Position numbers and translations under genes: made by a program
Origin: Magicicada septendecula
Taxonomy: Eukaryota > Arthropoda > Insecta > Hemiptera > Cicadidae
Reading direction: 5' to 3'
Assembly: GCA_034769895.1 (NCBI GenBank)
Contig: JAWRYS010001459.1
Coordinates: 62,001 to 126,000, forward strand
DNA length: 64,000 nt
The notes under the pieces: model-generated
Databases searched by the model: none
What the model was told of the DNA's origin: nothing
What the model saw: only the letters and a program-made list of their open reading frames with translations
Part shown: in pieces, positions 34,150 through 46,900 of the stretch
How the letters are laid out: every line of letters begins with the position of its first letter
Numbering within the stretch: the first letter of the stretch is position 1

Positions 34150-35600
34150 TTCAAAAAAACCTTGCTTGTCAATTCAAACATCGTATTAGCAGGCGATGAC
34201 CCACCAGTAATTTAAGAGGCTCAAGAAGCCACAGTTCTTCCTTTCATTTGCGCATCGGAAACAATGATGTTCAAGTATGTAAAAAGTACTTTAGAGAAAC
34301 CTTTCAAGTCTCTGATGGCAGAATTTACAGCTGCAGTATTAAGGAAGACGTTAGTCTTGTGACAGATGGAAGGGGCCATTCTGCTCCAGGAAACAAGATT
34401 GATGCAACAGATGTTGAAAACCATATCAAATCTTTTCCTGCCTATGTTAGTCATTACACACGAGCTCATAACCCGAAGAGGAAATACTTAAATACAGATT
34501 TAACTATTAAGAAAATGTATGAAATGTATATTACATGGTGCCATTGGAATGACAAAACTCCTGTAAAGGAAAAAATGTATTATCATGTGTTCTCAACTGA
34601 ATTTAATTTGCACTTTAAACCTCCAGCAAGGATACATGTCAGGTTTGTGACTTAATACAAAATAAACTTTTACACGCAAGTGAAGAGGAAAAAAGAACAA
34701 TTGAATGTGAAAAGGAATTACACCTAAGAAAGGCAGAAAAGGTTACAGAAAGTTTAAAATGAAGATAATAAAAATGCTCTGATGATTACTATGTACTCAC
34801 TTTTGATCTGCAAAAAGCTTCAGCATTTCCTAAATTATCCACTTCTGTTGCCTACTACAAAAGGAACCTATATATCTATGATTTTGGTATTCACATATTT
34901 AATAATGACAAAGCTTTTGTGTATGTCTGGACTGAAGGTTCAAGAGGTTCGCAGGAGATTAGCGCTACCCCCAAAAAGCACTTAACTATCCATGCTAGTA
35001 TTGTTAAAAATAATATTACATATTCTGACAGTTGCGGTGGACAAAATCACAACATAAAATTAGTGTTAACGTTAATGAAACACCTGTAAAGCCAAAATGT
35101 AAAAACAGAAGTTATTGACCTAAAGTTCTTGGTGCCGGGACACAGTTACTTACACAATGATTCAGATTGTACTTTCATTTGAAAAAAAAGCAAAAAATAG
35201 TAACAATATCTTCTCACCAAGGGATTGGTATAATATTATTACAGAATGCAGAAAGAATACCAAGTACTTTTTGACAGAAATGAACCATGAAGACTTTCTT
35301 TCAACAGAACCTTTAGAAAAATCTATCACCAACAGAAAGAAAATTGCAGATGGGGAACTGTGGAATGGTTACAAACGAGATGGATCAGACTTAAGAAAAA
35401 ATCCCTTTTGTTCAAGTTCAAAACAAATCTCTTGCCTGATATGCCATTCCAGAAGACCAATATTAAGAGATGCCACTGGTCCCGGTATCTTTGGTAAGAA
35501 GATCTTTGGTCTCCGACAAGGCCGACTTCTATGGCTAAAAAAAAGGACATAATGGAGCTTCTGAAATTTATTCCACCAGTGCATCGCAACTATTATAAGG
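34150..35600 (+). pseudogene. DUF7869-like, probably transposon-derived gene, broken
   Basis: The plus strand reads QVCKKYFRETFQVSDGRI at 34270, a stretch to HFKPPARI at 34635, and then, through several frame changes, YVLTFDLQKA (about 34795), YDFGIHIFNNDKAFVYVWTE (34876-34935), SDSCGGQNHN (about 35028), PGHSYLHNDSDC (about 35136) and KFIPPVHRNYY (about 35570). I recall this order from a large arthropod and cnidarian family of uncharacterised proteins with a DUF7869-type domain. The family name is from memory. Conserved D residues in TFDLQ and SDSCGGQN suggest a transposase-like nuclease, which is inference. At least four frame breaks; no terminal repeats found. Confidence 0.55.
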
Positions 35601-35604
35601 GGAG

Positions 35605-35867
35605 GGAGGGAGTTGGGGGGGGGAGAGAGAGAGAGAGATTAGAACATCCAGCCAGCGATGATGAGTGCTATACATACTCTGAATGGGACAAAAGTTTGTT
35701 TAACACAACATATTATGATTTTTCATCATATGAGGTTTTACATTGTAATTATTTTAAACAAGCTTACTTATGTAACTACTTGTAGTGCCTGTTTTATACT
35801 TTTTTGTATAATAAAATGTACTTGAGCATAAACTTTGGTGAATATTTCTTTATACCTTTCAGTTGGC
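35605..35867. other. Spacer with a G/A microsatellite
   Basis: A G-rich and GA-repeat tract (35600-35640) follows the broken gene. Nothing else is recognisable before the terminal inverted repeat at 35873. Confidence 0.45.
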
Positions 35868-35872
35868 AATAT

Positions 35873-35998
35873 AGTCCAGTCGCCAGAGTAAAAATAACGG
35901 TAACAGTTCTTAAAAAATTGAGGCAAAGTGATATTTGGTATAGTTATTGAAAAAGGTCTAAATATCGGTTTAAAATCATCTTTGCATGTTTATAAGGT
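35873..35998 (+). repeat. Left terminal inverted repeat of the 8.1-kb element
   Basis: The outer 16 bp are identical to the right end in inverted orientation; the rest matches in blocks to about 35995. The length is unusual for most cut-and-paste superfamilies in insects and gives room for internal transposase-binding sites. Confidence 0.8.
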
Positions 35999-36274
35999 CA
36001 GGCTTTTTAAAAAAAACCCTTATTTAAGGGCAGCGCGCGGTAAAATAGATAAAAACGTTTACATTCAGTGAATTTCTTTCCTTACTACTAAATAAACCAT
36101 TGGATCATGATAAAGTCTTCATTCTTTTTGTTTAAAATAGTTCAAATTTTAATAGTAATAAAATCAAAATAACGATTTTGTTATTATTTCATCGTTAGGA
36201 GTATTAAATCGATAGACGGAATGGTCGATTTTAACAAATCTTCCTCTGTTGAATAATATTATTAAATATGTGTA

Positions 36275-37160
36275 TCTTAATATACATAAAAGTCATTGTG
36301 TGTATTTATATTCCACACCTCCTACTAAACCACTGGACCGATTTCAACAAAACTTAGCACAAATATTTTATGCAACGGGAGAACCAACATAAGATAGGTG
36401 TTTTGGGCCCTGGGGGATGTCAAAAATGGAAAATATGAAAATATCGCATGTAGGGTATCAAATTAAAGGGAATTTCAATGCAAGTAACACTTTTTCATGC
36501 ATATAAGCACTATTGAAAATTCTTGGGCCCTGGGGCATAATAAATGGGTGGTTTTGGGGGAGGTCAAAAATGGAAAATATAAAAAATCACTGGACCGATT
36601 TCCACCAAACTTGGCACAAATTTTTTACGCAACGGGAGAACCAACATAAGATAGGTGTTTTGGGCCCGGGGGGGTGTCAAAAATGAAAAATATGAAATAT
36701 GAAAATACTGTGGAGTATCAAATTAAAGGGAATTTCAATGCAAGTAACAATTTTACATGCATATACGAACTATTGAAAATGTTTGGGCCCTGGGGCTCAA
36801 TAAATGGGTTGTAATGGAGGGGTGTCAAAAATGGAAAATATGAAATACCGTATGTGACATGCATATACGCACTATTAAAAATTTTGGTCTCCGGGGCTCA
36901 ATACATTGGTGGAATTGGAGGAGGGGTGATGTCAAAAATGGAAAATATGAAAATACCGCACGTGGGGTATCAAATTAAAGGGAATTTCAATGTAAGTAAC
37001 AATTTGACGTGCATATTAATTTGGATTATTATAAATATCCCCCCCTGCTTGGTGGATGTGAAAAAAACAGCATAAATAGTATCAAATTAAAGTGAATTTC
37101 CTAGCAAGTAAGAATATGACACCACTTTCTCCCAAGCAAACCCGGGCAAATCCTCCAGTA
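36275..37160 (+). mobile_element. Non-autonomous Helitron-like insert with 257-bp internal repeats
   Basis: The block begins A|TCTTAATATACATAAAAGTC and continues with a stretch reading ACCACTGGACCGATTT, a sequence I recall near the 5' ends of many insect Helitrons. That block recurs at 36331 and 36588 (257 bp apart), and smaller units (TGGGCCCTGGGGC, GGGAATTTCAATGCAAGTAA) recur up to 37110. The right end is near CCCGGGCAAATCCTCCAGT at 37140-37159, which loosely fits a hairpin plus CTRR end but is degenerate. No coding sequence. Confidence 0.5.
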
Positions 37161-37273
37161 ATAAATAAAATATTTCAAAGAAAAGCTCTCTTTTTAATAA
37201 AAGGTAAAACGAATACAAAGAATATATATATTTTTTTAAATTTGGAATTTTAAAAATTATTTATGTTGAGAAT

Positions 37274-40200
37274 TTAGTTAGTGATTTCTTCTTCTTCTTC
37301 TTCTTCTTCTTCTTCTTCTTCTTCGAGGATTTTTTCCTCACTATCATCAAAGTCATTATCATCAAAATCAATCTCGTCAACAATTGGAAAGTTTTTGCAA
37401 GTTTCAGTTGAGCATGTACCACAAACCGATGAACATAAAAGACCAGCGCTTCTGCATGTACACGATCCTTTTTTGCAGCCAGTTTTGCAATTACAAAAGA
37501 TCATTTTTAATAAAGATTTTGGGGCAGCTGGCTGTGTCATTTTTATAGGCGTTAAAATTTCTCCAACATTCCAACCCCAGTCTTTTGGTATTAGATCATT
37601 GCCGAGCCATTGCTGGACTTGTAAATATACTCTGTAAAAGTGCTGCTTGGCAGCATCAGAAGTAGGTGGCAGACTTTCTAACTTTACAGGTTTTAAGCTT
37701 TTTTTCTTTTTTGAAATCGCTTTAGTAAAACTTGTATGTCTGTATTTATCAACACATGTAATTTTTTTGGTGCATTATACATATACAGGAGAATTAATAG
37801 ACCATTTTTATATATAGATGTTTGATGTTGATTTTCCAGTTTAAATGCTTCGATCGCTTCTTTTAAATCTGAGTTTATTGATTTTTTTTCAATCGAATTA
37901 AAAACCGATTTTTTACCTTTACCATAAAAGCATGACGTTGTGTCACAGCCGGTTAGAGCATGCAAAAATAGTATATTCTCTTTGCAAAATTTATGCTTTC
38001 TAAAGCTGTTATCAGAAGAAAATAGACTAGCACTCATGGTTCCTCTCGTGGGTTTTAAGAGATAAATTTTCTTATTACAAGGTGTAAGCGCAGTAATGAG
38101 CACCAAAATATCTACGTCCTCTGCAACAATAACTGGAGGTTTATCATATAATTCTAAGGCTGTTTTCACAATTAATAAGTCTGCATCATCGTCAGCTTGT
38201 TTAACGTTTATGTTTTCTTCTTCCAAATATCTCGTTAGAATTTCAATAAATAGAGTTTTATTATTTTTATTCGAAAGAAATTGTTCTTGGGTCACTGTGA
38301 CACACATATCTTCATGGAGTAAAATATCTGGAGAGGAATTTTGATTGGTACGGCGATAACGCTCCATAGCTTTGATGCTGTTAGAATTGTTTGTATAGCC
38401 ATCAAAAACTACAGTAACTTTTGATCCAAAGTGTCTCTTGACATAATTTACGTATCTTTGAAAAATACATTTGAACTTGTCATTTTTTGACCATACTACT
38501 CTATGCAGTAACATACCACCATCAATGACGTAAATGCAATCTTCAAGGTTAATCTCAGTGCGGTCTACTTCAAACATATCATATAGTTTAGACTTATCTG
38601 TTTTCCGAAATACACCTTCGTAAAACATAGATGTTGGGTACGGTGCAAGTTCATAACGCATGTAATCTTTTAATTCGTCGTCACTTTTTCTTGCTACACA
38701 AATGCGTTGAAATATAAACATTGCATCTATAGGGACAATTTCCTCTTGAATTTTCAGACTACTATTAACACTTTTTAATGACAGTACTCTATTTTTTCGT
38801 TTAAACGAAACTTTATGGAAGTTTGTACCAGCAATTTCTTCTAATCCTGCTTTTCCAACCTCAAAAGCATTATGACAGTTAATATTATTACCGCCAGTAA
38901 CTCCAGTAGATATAGACATTATTGAATCTTGATAAGGAAATGGCTCGTGACAATCAAACCAGGAGTTTATTTTGAGAATATCTTCAGTATCTCGTTTTAT
39001 TCGAGAATCTCTAGCATCTACATGCTGATCGGAAGTAGAAAATGTTATACCACAAAATTTTTCTACTTCTTCGCAGATATCATGTGTATATGGCATCGCT
39101 AAAATCCATTTATTTGCAGTACTGGTAGTTACTCCCCGTCCAATCATACCACCATCAACTTTCATGACTCTCATTAAGTCCTGTTCGATTGTCATATCAG
39201 TATGAGTTCCTGACCAGAATTTCTCAGTTCGTCTTACAGTACAAAATCCGTTATTTATAAAATTTTGAAGTTCTTTAATTTTTAAAGCGGTAGTTTCTGG
39301 AATTACATCTTGGTTTTGCATTGAGGTGAAAAGTTTTTCAGATTCTTTTATAAATTGATTCATATATTGTACATATAATAAGGCTGATTTCGTATAATTA
39401 AAATGTCCAGTTGCATAAAAATATGGCAACATTTGCTGAATAACTTGTAATTGAATTTTTAGATTACCCATTTTTTCAGAGCGCGCAAATGCTTTTGCAA
39501 TAGAGATCATTCGTATGTATTGTATCCATAATTTTGCAGTTTTACCGCGTTCCTCAATTTCAATCATTTTTTCTAGAAATTTACCATTTAAGATGTTTAA
39601 AAAATTATGATCTTGTACTTCTTTGTAAGTAAGATTGTCATCTAAAAATTCTTGTAGTAAAGATTTCATATTTGAATATTCAACTTCTGAAAGATTCATT
39701 TCCTCAATAATCTTTTTACACAAAACTATCCAAATTAATGTGTGGCCTCGTACTGCTCTAGCATAAGCATGGCCATCTAACATCTTATCTACAGTTCCTG
39801 GCGCATAGCAACAGCTTAATGCTTCTTTTAAACCGCTTCCTGCCATCACATAACCGATTGAACCAAGAAAAGACATAAGCAGATGAAATCCTCCAAGTCG
39901 AACAATTACATTATGTATATCATCATCAGGTGAGGATTGGACCATTTCAAACGCTTTCTGATACAAAGGTTGATCGAAAGTAACAAAACAATTAAATAGA
40001 TTTAAGTTTTTCACTAGTTTTACAGCGTATTTTAAAACGGTGTATATTGTATTTTTGTCAGTTGGAGGAGAGTGTACAAAAGGCAAGCAAACAATTCTAG
40101 ATAATGTATAAGTCATATTTTCCAAAAGCTTGGACATAAAGGCATTCCAGCCAGTAATGCCTGGTTTGGTCACTCCATAAATCCAAAGCAAGTCAGCATT

Positions 40201-41835
40201 AGAAAAATCTATATTATTAAAACTCGGATTATCTACTTTTTCAAAAACAATGTTTTGGAGTGCATGTGTATTAATATTTTCAAAAATTTGGAATGGTATT
40301 TTGTCAATTTTGCTGATTTCTTTTGCAGTAGGCTTAACAGTCAATCGTTTTAAGGGAACTTTGTTATAATAACAATCTCTTGGACTTACAATCATAATAC
40401 CTCCCATACTATGAAAAGTATTTTTCCCGTCTATAGTATTGATATTAATATCTGAATTGTCAAATGCCAATTGTGCAAAACAGCCAGATCTAAATGGAGA
40501 ACGTGGACTAAGCAATACACTATTCTCATAAAGTGCTGCTTCTTTGTATGATGAACACACTCCCAGATGCGACAATATATCTATAATTCGTTTTGAAGCA
40601 AATTTCCTATGCAACATTACAGACAGACCAACTTGCAATGGTGATAGAAAGGTTCTAGGTCTTATCCAACTCATAATTGAATGAGTAATTGCTGTGCATT
40701 TTGTTTCATATGAACTAATATCACCTTTTTTATTTTTTAAAATTATTTCTTCTATCAGAAACTGAAGGGATTCTGGGATATTCTCATTAATATTTTGGAA
40801 TATATTATCACTTGGAGGATAAAATTCTGTATTACTTTTCTTCAGATTAACATCGTTTCGAATAATTGCTGCTGCAGATTTTAAGATTTTTCTTTTTTCT
40901 TCATTTTCATCTTTTTTTGAGGCTATCCATGCTTGACGCATGACATTGTATTCACGATCTACAAGACATATGAGGGTTGAGCCACCTTTTCTGGATATAA
41001 TTCTTATACAATCGCCATAATTTTCTTTTAATTTAGCAATAATGGTATTTGGATGACAAGCATCATGTCCTGTTTAAGAAAATTAGATATTAAATAAAAT
41101 AATCATGAAAATTTAATTTAAAAAATAGTATAATTATAATTTATAATTAAGCAATATATTTACCTAATAATGCAATTAATTCTGTGAGCGTAAACTGGGT
41201 ATCATCACTGTCACTTAAATAATCAAAAATCAATTCCATTTGACGTGAGATTTTTACATCCTTGGGTCGACCTTTAGCATCACTTGTGTCACGAGTGTAA
41301 CTGCTTAAAACTTTTTTGTGACAACTGCAATGATATCTCGCTTGTACAGCTACCAAATCATCACAAGAAATTCGTCGTAGAATTGCTTTTCCTAATTCGT
41401 CATTATGTTCTGCAATCATTTCTGATAATTTTTCTTTAAAAGTAGGACTTTGAATTATGGAAATATTTTTGCGTTAATACTTAATCTCGTATTACTTTTA
41501 TCGGCATCTAATCCACAAATTATACAAAGTTTTTTGAAATTAAACAATTCTTTACTCTTTCTGACTTTACTCTTGACTGGGCTATATTTACTTTTTTTCG
41601 ACAAAGTGCCTAAATCCTTATAACACAAAACATAATTCCTTTTTAACGTATATTTTTCTCGACATTTCCTGTGTACTAAAATTGAATCAACTTTTTTTAA
41701 CATTTCATATTTTCCATCGTTTCTCTCAGAGCTAACTCTTATTAAATTCGGTAGTCCTCGAGTCACTTTTTCTGTATCTTCAATACAAAGATCATCATTA
41801 CAAATAAAACATATTTCAGTATCACACTGGTCCAT
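37274..41835 (-). CDS. Large XPG/FEN-like nuclease protein of the 8.1-kb element (spliced; two frameshifts)
   Basis: The ATG is at 41835. Exon A (41835-41164) encodes a Cys-rich N terminus (CFICNDDLC, CIICG) and has one frameshift near 41465. A 94-bp intron (41163-41070) has a clear GT donor (G|GTAAATAT) and an AG acceptor after TTTTCTTAAACAG. Exon B (41069-37274) holds an uninterrupted 1,082-residue stretch, then a shift in an A-rich tract near 37705, then a C terminus with clustered Cys (FCNCKTGCKKGSCTCRSAGL) and a run of Glu. Near 38540-38098 lie VIDGG, VFDGY, ADDDAD and AEDVDIL, spaced like the acidic active site of XPG/FEN nucleases. Total about 1,490 residues. Similar proteins are widespread, unnamed, in invertebrates (memory). 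Role inferred: the element's transposase or nuclease. Confidence 0.75.
41070..41163 (-). other. Intron in the XPG-nuclease gene
   Basis: 94 bp, minus strand. Donor ATTAG|GTAAATAT and acceptor TTCTTAAACAG|GACATG join codons in frame (A-L-L-G-H-D-A-C-H). A second intron may precede the start codon, because TTTTTGATTTTTAG lies 9 bases before the ATG at 41835. Confidence 0.8.
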
Positions 41836-41849
41836 ATTTAATACCTAAA

Positions 41850-43870
41850 AATCAAAAAACCTTATGTAGCACTAATGTTCAGTAAAAGTATTCTTTAAAA
41901 CTTCACCACTAGTGAAGTCAAAATATCTCTTTTGAAAATTTTTTTATTTTCAATTTTGAATCCACAGTTTTTACCAAATTTGTTTTTTTAAATATGTGCC
42001 TTTTATAAACTTTTAATGTATGTAAAAAATGATCAGTACAAATAATTTTTTTTTTAGAAAAAATGCGTTCTTTACGTTTAATTTTTTTAAATAGTCAAAA
42101 AATGGTGTCAGAAAGGCCAAAAAAATTTGTTAATTAACCATCCGAAAGTATTTTTAATAAGCTTTAATTTAAGCCGTCGTACACCTTTGTGCCACAATCT
42201 TGCCATACTTTATGAGCACTCAAAATATTTTTGTGAATTGCGATTTTTTTGAGGTTATATTCAACATTTCAATATGAAATTTGTGGGGTTTATAGTACTC
42301 CACAAAGGTTACCTTTCCCTCAAGTTTTATCAACTTTCAATAATTTGTGTTAAAACAACAGCAAATTGTTTATAAACGCCATCGCCACTTTATTTATTGA
42401 TAGCACATTAACAATAATAATAATATCGACTTCCGTATTAAGGCTAAAAATGTTATTCATTTATTATAGAATACTGAAAAAAATTCACATTAAAATCGGC
42501 CTGTTAGGTCCAAAGATATTTATAAAAACGCTATTTTGCAACTTAAATTGTTAATAAAAAAATAAACGGGTTGATTTTACACAAAACTTAACTATTAGCT
42601 CAACTTGATCCCATTAACCAATTTAGCATACAAAAAATGACTCCCATAACAATTCACATTTGATTTTTATTTTGACCCCACTACAGGTGTTCACAAATAA
42701 ATAAATATTAGCATGTATAAAAAGTGTAAATAAAAACTTTAAACTGCAATTTTTGTTACCTGTTTTATATGATAAAAACAAAAATATTTGTAATGTTTTG
42801 ATTATAACCTTTGAAGAAATATCAACTGCGTTACTGCTCCGTTCTTGTACAGATGTTTGTATGGCATACCACAATGGGTGTTGCGCGCGCAGCTACCTTT
42901 ACAGTTGCACACTCGAGGGGAATAGAACGCCGCGCCGTTTAAAAATTTTACCTGTTTTCTAGGGTCTTGTTTTTAGAGTATAGGCATAATCAGGCAAGAG
43001 AAATAACATGAATAGATAGATTTAGCATTGTAGTAGCTATAACGTTAATTTCAAGTACTCAAATAAACCCACTTAAAAGATACATGTATGTAACGCAAAG
43101 GAGGCACCTTTTTTTAGTATATACAATTTTTATTTATTTTTTTAATTTTCAAAATGATTATAATTTTCATGAGTGTAGTTTTTGATGCAGAACACTTGCA
43201 GCTTTCAAATACAATTTTTTGTATTTCGATATCTCTATTTTTAAGATTAATAAAGGCAGATAAACTCTGAATTTTAGAGTAAATTTAAAATACGTCGAAA
43301 TACCCACTTTTGAAAAGGTTTTTTTTTTTAAATAACTTCAAAAGTAGTTTTCATTATTATAAAATAAAAAGTTTATCTCTTTTAAAGGTAAATTAGTAAA
43401 GAACTACTATTTTTTTTAAATTTTATTGTATAGTACTTGTAATTTTGTGGTTTCACTTCTTTTTGTATCTACAGTAAATATTTATACACTATATTCTTTA
43501 TGTTCAAATAAAATATTTATGTAAAAATCAACAAATTTTGAAAGCTATACGGTTCCCCTTCAAAACTAGCCTTTATTTAACTGGCTACGCTTAGATTAAA
43601 GAAAGTTATGATATTTTTGAATAGACGCGCCTGGCTAATTTAGCGAATTACGCAGGATCGGGGGCAAACGCTCTTTTTAAAACGCAGCGCTCATCATTAC
43701 CAATTTTCAGGAAAACAGTTCCATTAACGTAAAAATATGTAAGGAGACTTTCTGAAGGAAATTGTTTGCTCTTCAATATACACCTTTTTATTTCTTCCAA
43801 CTGTACATATTTACGGAGTGCTTTAAGAAAATCTGTCTTTACGATTTTTCCAGACCATTTTCAGAAAACC
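41850..43870. other. AT-rich 5' region inside the 8.1-kb element
   Basis: About 2 kb between the start codon and the right terminal repeat. No other gene is seen. A GC-richer patch at 42873-42945 (GCGCGCAGC, CGCCGCGCCG) and another at 43624-43692 stand out. The second resembles, inverted, the patch GGCAGCGCGCGG near 36030, so both ends seem to carry a related subterminal block. A promoter for the nuclease gene is expected here but cannot be pinpointed. Confidence 0.4.
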
Positions 43871-43879
43871 CTAGAAAGG

Positions 43880-43989
43880 TAAACATGCAAAGGTTTTTTT
43901 ATATTAATTATTAACGTTTATTTAACACGTGCACCAAATATTGCTTTGCCCCAATTTTTTCTCAAGTCAAAATCTCTGGCGACTGGACT
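43880..43989 (-). repeat. Right terminal inverted repeat of the 8.1-kb element
   Basis: Inverted partner of 35873-35998; the outer 16 bp are exact, the inner part matches in blocks with small gaps. Confidence 0.8.
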
Positions 43990-43994
43990 AATAT

Positions 43995-46900
43995 GACTAA
44001 CTCCACTTAAAATTGGTTTATATAATATTTTCTAAGAAAAAAGGATTTTTCAAAGGGCTTTAAGAGGCTTACTGAAAACATAATTTTAGTAATATGAACC
44101 ACACATTAAAATTTACTTCAAATTTAATGTGAACTGTTTCTAAGTACAATACTTTGATAGTTGATATTGAAAAAATACTCCTGGTGAAGTTAATCGGGTT
44201 GACTTCTGAATGCCTCAATTGGCCATTACTGCGCAAAAGTGGTCAAAAACAAATTTAGAAAACTAGTCTTAAGGTAAATCAAATTAGTGTAACTGAACAA
44301 CCTTTTTTTTTCATGAAGTTTCTTAAGTCTGATATGAAATATTTGAATTACTCATTATTTGCAATCACCTATGTTAGTACATTACAAAATGAGTTATATA
44401 AATACTGACAGTATTATACACAAAATGTTTTATTAAGTATAATAAACACCCAACACAAAGTCTCTTCATACTAAATTTAAACAATTTGTAATAGTTTTTC
44501 ACTTACTTGAAAATGTTTGTTTTTTATTTCTAAAATATTTTTATCTTAAAGAATACATGCTTCTATATACATGGAACATCGTACACTTATATGTCATTGG
44601 CACTTTATCACTAGCCAAACCCATCATGTAAACATAGGATGTAAATTTCTGCTCACACAAAAATTCTTTACATTAACCTTCCTGAAATAATGTGTATTAT
44701 TTCAGAAACTACACATTAATGGCACTGGGTCACAGCTAACCAATTAGTATTTCATTTTCCCCGTTCTGGCAGTTCTTGGGCATCCTTTACAGGTCCGGTT
44801 TTTCAAATTTATCTCATAAGCTATACAATACCTGTCAGAATGGTGGATTTGAATTAAAATGAATCGCAGCAATTTTAAATTAAAATGTTTAACAGTGCAA
44901 CACCACAAATGCTTCTAATGAATATTCTTTCGTCACTGGCAAACTTCATGTGAAATAAAGCGATTCTGAATAGTTTAAACACAGTTCATCATAATTATTT
45001 AAATTTCCCACTGAAATAAAATGTCCCCTGTCAAAACAAAACTATCACTTGTTCGATACCAACATTATAAACAACAATTATTGTACTGCGATCAAACAAG
45101 TTCATTTATTTCAATTTGCCGGCTTATTTTTTCTGTATGTCAAGTAACCTTTGCCCCCCACCTGTCATTAAATAACACAAAAATAAAATATAATTTGAAT
45201 TTATGAAGTCGCAGAAAAATATAAACTGTATCATTTGACAAACAAGTAATTCTTCTACTGTAATTACAAAGATGACACTACCATAATTACTACAAATATT
45301 TAACAATAATGCACAAAAACTGCTCCCGTTTTTTACCATCAAAGTAGTTTAGGAGCTCAGCCGGACAGGATGCCTTTATAAGCTACTAGGCATACAAGGT
45401 AATCAGCACTAGGCTTCAACCGTACATTATTACACCAGGATTATTGTCACAAGCTGAGTTGACCTGACGGCAGAAAAAAACAACTTGATTATACGGAGTG
45501 CCAGGAATTACCTCTACATTAGTAGTCAGACCAGTGGCAGCTGATGTTATGGTTGCACAACCACTAATATAGAATAACTAAACTATAAAATAATATACAA
45601 AATCATTAAGCAGTTGAGTGTCATAAATTTCAACAGAAAACGTATTAGATTCTATGCAGCAATGTTCATGAACAATTCAAATGTGGCGCACACGCTGGTT
45701 GCAACTTGAAGAGTAAATGGCAGAGCTTACTACACAAGCATAGTAGGACGTGCGTTACTCTTCACAGTTGCCGCATGTTCCCTATGTTAGCTTGGCAGTT
45801 GCAAAGTTTCCGCAACATTCCACTAACAGCGCTGTAGTGCATCTTTAATTTTGTCATGAAGTGCGCACAGCCTCCTTGATTTGTAAATTGCATCAGGTTT
45901 AGTGTTTACGTTGGTTCAAAGTAAACGTGTACTTGCTTTTGACGTTATAAAATTATAGTTATATAATTTTGTATAACTGATTGTGATATAATTACGTGTC
46001 AATAAAAATTGAAAGATTTGTGAAATTTTTAATATTGTGTACAGATTTATGTTTTCTTGTTGTTCGTACATGAAAGCAGGCAGTATTCCATTCACTTCTC
46101 TTTTAGAGTAGACACAATAAGTAATATTTTATGTATTTGAACTTATGTGCCTTGCAGTTTATATACAGGGAAAATCTGTTCTTATAGCTCAAATGAGTCA
46201 TTTAAAAATAACTAGCCTGTATTATAAATTTGCTGTTCTTATTTTTTATTTTCGTAAACACAAGGATCGCTTTCAAATCAGTGTATTATTTTACAGGTAC
46301 AAAAAGCATGATTCTGTTTACCTTTTTCTTTTCTCTGCATATTTAATATTTGATTACTGCAACGTTAGTGATGCTTGTAGCAATTCATGAGTACGTGGGA
46401 CCATGGAATCTGGCATAGGTAGACATACTGATAGAATCATTCCATTATCATTAGCAGCTCTCTTTTGGGGGGGGGGGGGAACAGTAATTTTCTATTTTTT
46501 CCCCATACGACAGAGCACTATGTATAATGCAGATATTTTGGTCTGCACAGTTTTAATGTTTTTACCCCCTCCCCCATCCTCTTCCCTACCAACTCAACAA
46601 CTACTGCAACCACAAAAATTTGGAACCACCAGCCGCCGCTGTGTCAGACCATATCCATGCTCTAGTAAGCTCCTACAAAAATTATATCCTTATAATTATT
46701 ACCTGTTGTACTATATACACCATTACCAACAAATTAACTAACAAGAACACAATTTATGAAAACCACAATCTGTATACACCACAAATTCCTTACCACCACA
46801 ACAGGATTATTATAATCTAAATTAATCAAACATATTCTGAACAGATTATAGTTAACTTTTTCACTATGTTAAGTCAACCAACTAGTTACCCAATAAACTG

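Larger units (their letters stand above)
35873..43989 (-). mobile_element. 8.1-kb DNA transposon with XPG-type nuclease gene (Academ-like?)
   Basis: AGTCCAGTCGCCAGAG at 35873-35888 is matched exactly in inverted orientation at 43974-43989. Similarity continues inward for about 100 bp on each side with mismatches and gaps (AAAAATTG.GGCAAAG..ATATTTGGT at 35915-35945 against 43937-43962, and CTTTGCATGTTTA at 35980-35992 against 43880-43892). AATAT is repeated at 35868-35872 and 43990-43994, a 5-bp target duplication. Inside are one large spliced gene on the minus strand, a Helitron-like insert (36275-37160) and about 2 kb of AT-rich DNA upstream of the gene. The combination of an XPG-like nuclease and a Cys-rich C terminus recalls the Academ superfamily, but a 5-bp duplication is not what I remember for it. 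Confidence 0.85.

Noticed and set aside
46403-46741. Host gene downstream of RpL40
   Set aside because: Low-complexity Pro/Ser/Tyr composition from C-rich and TA-rich tracts, with no splice or domain evidence.
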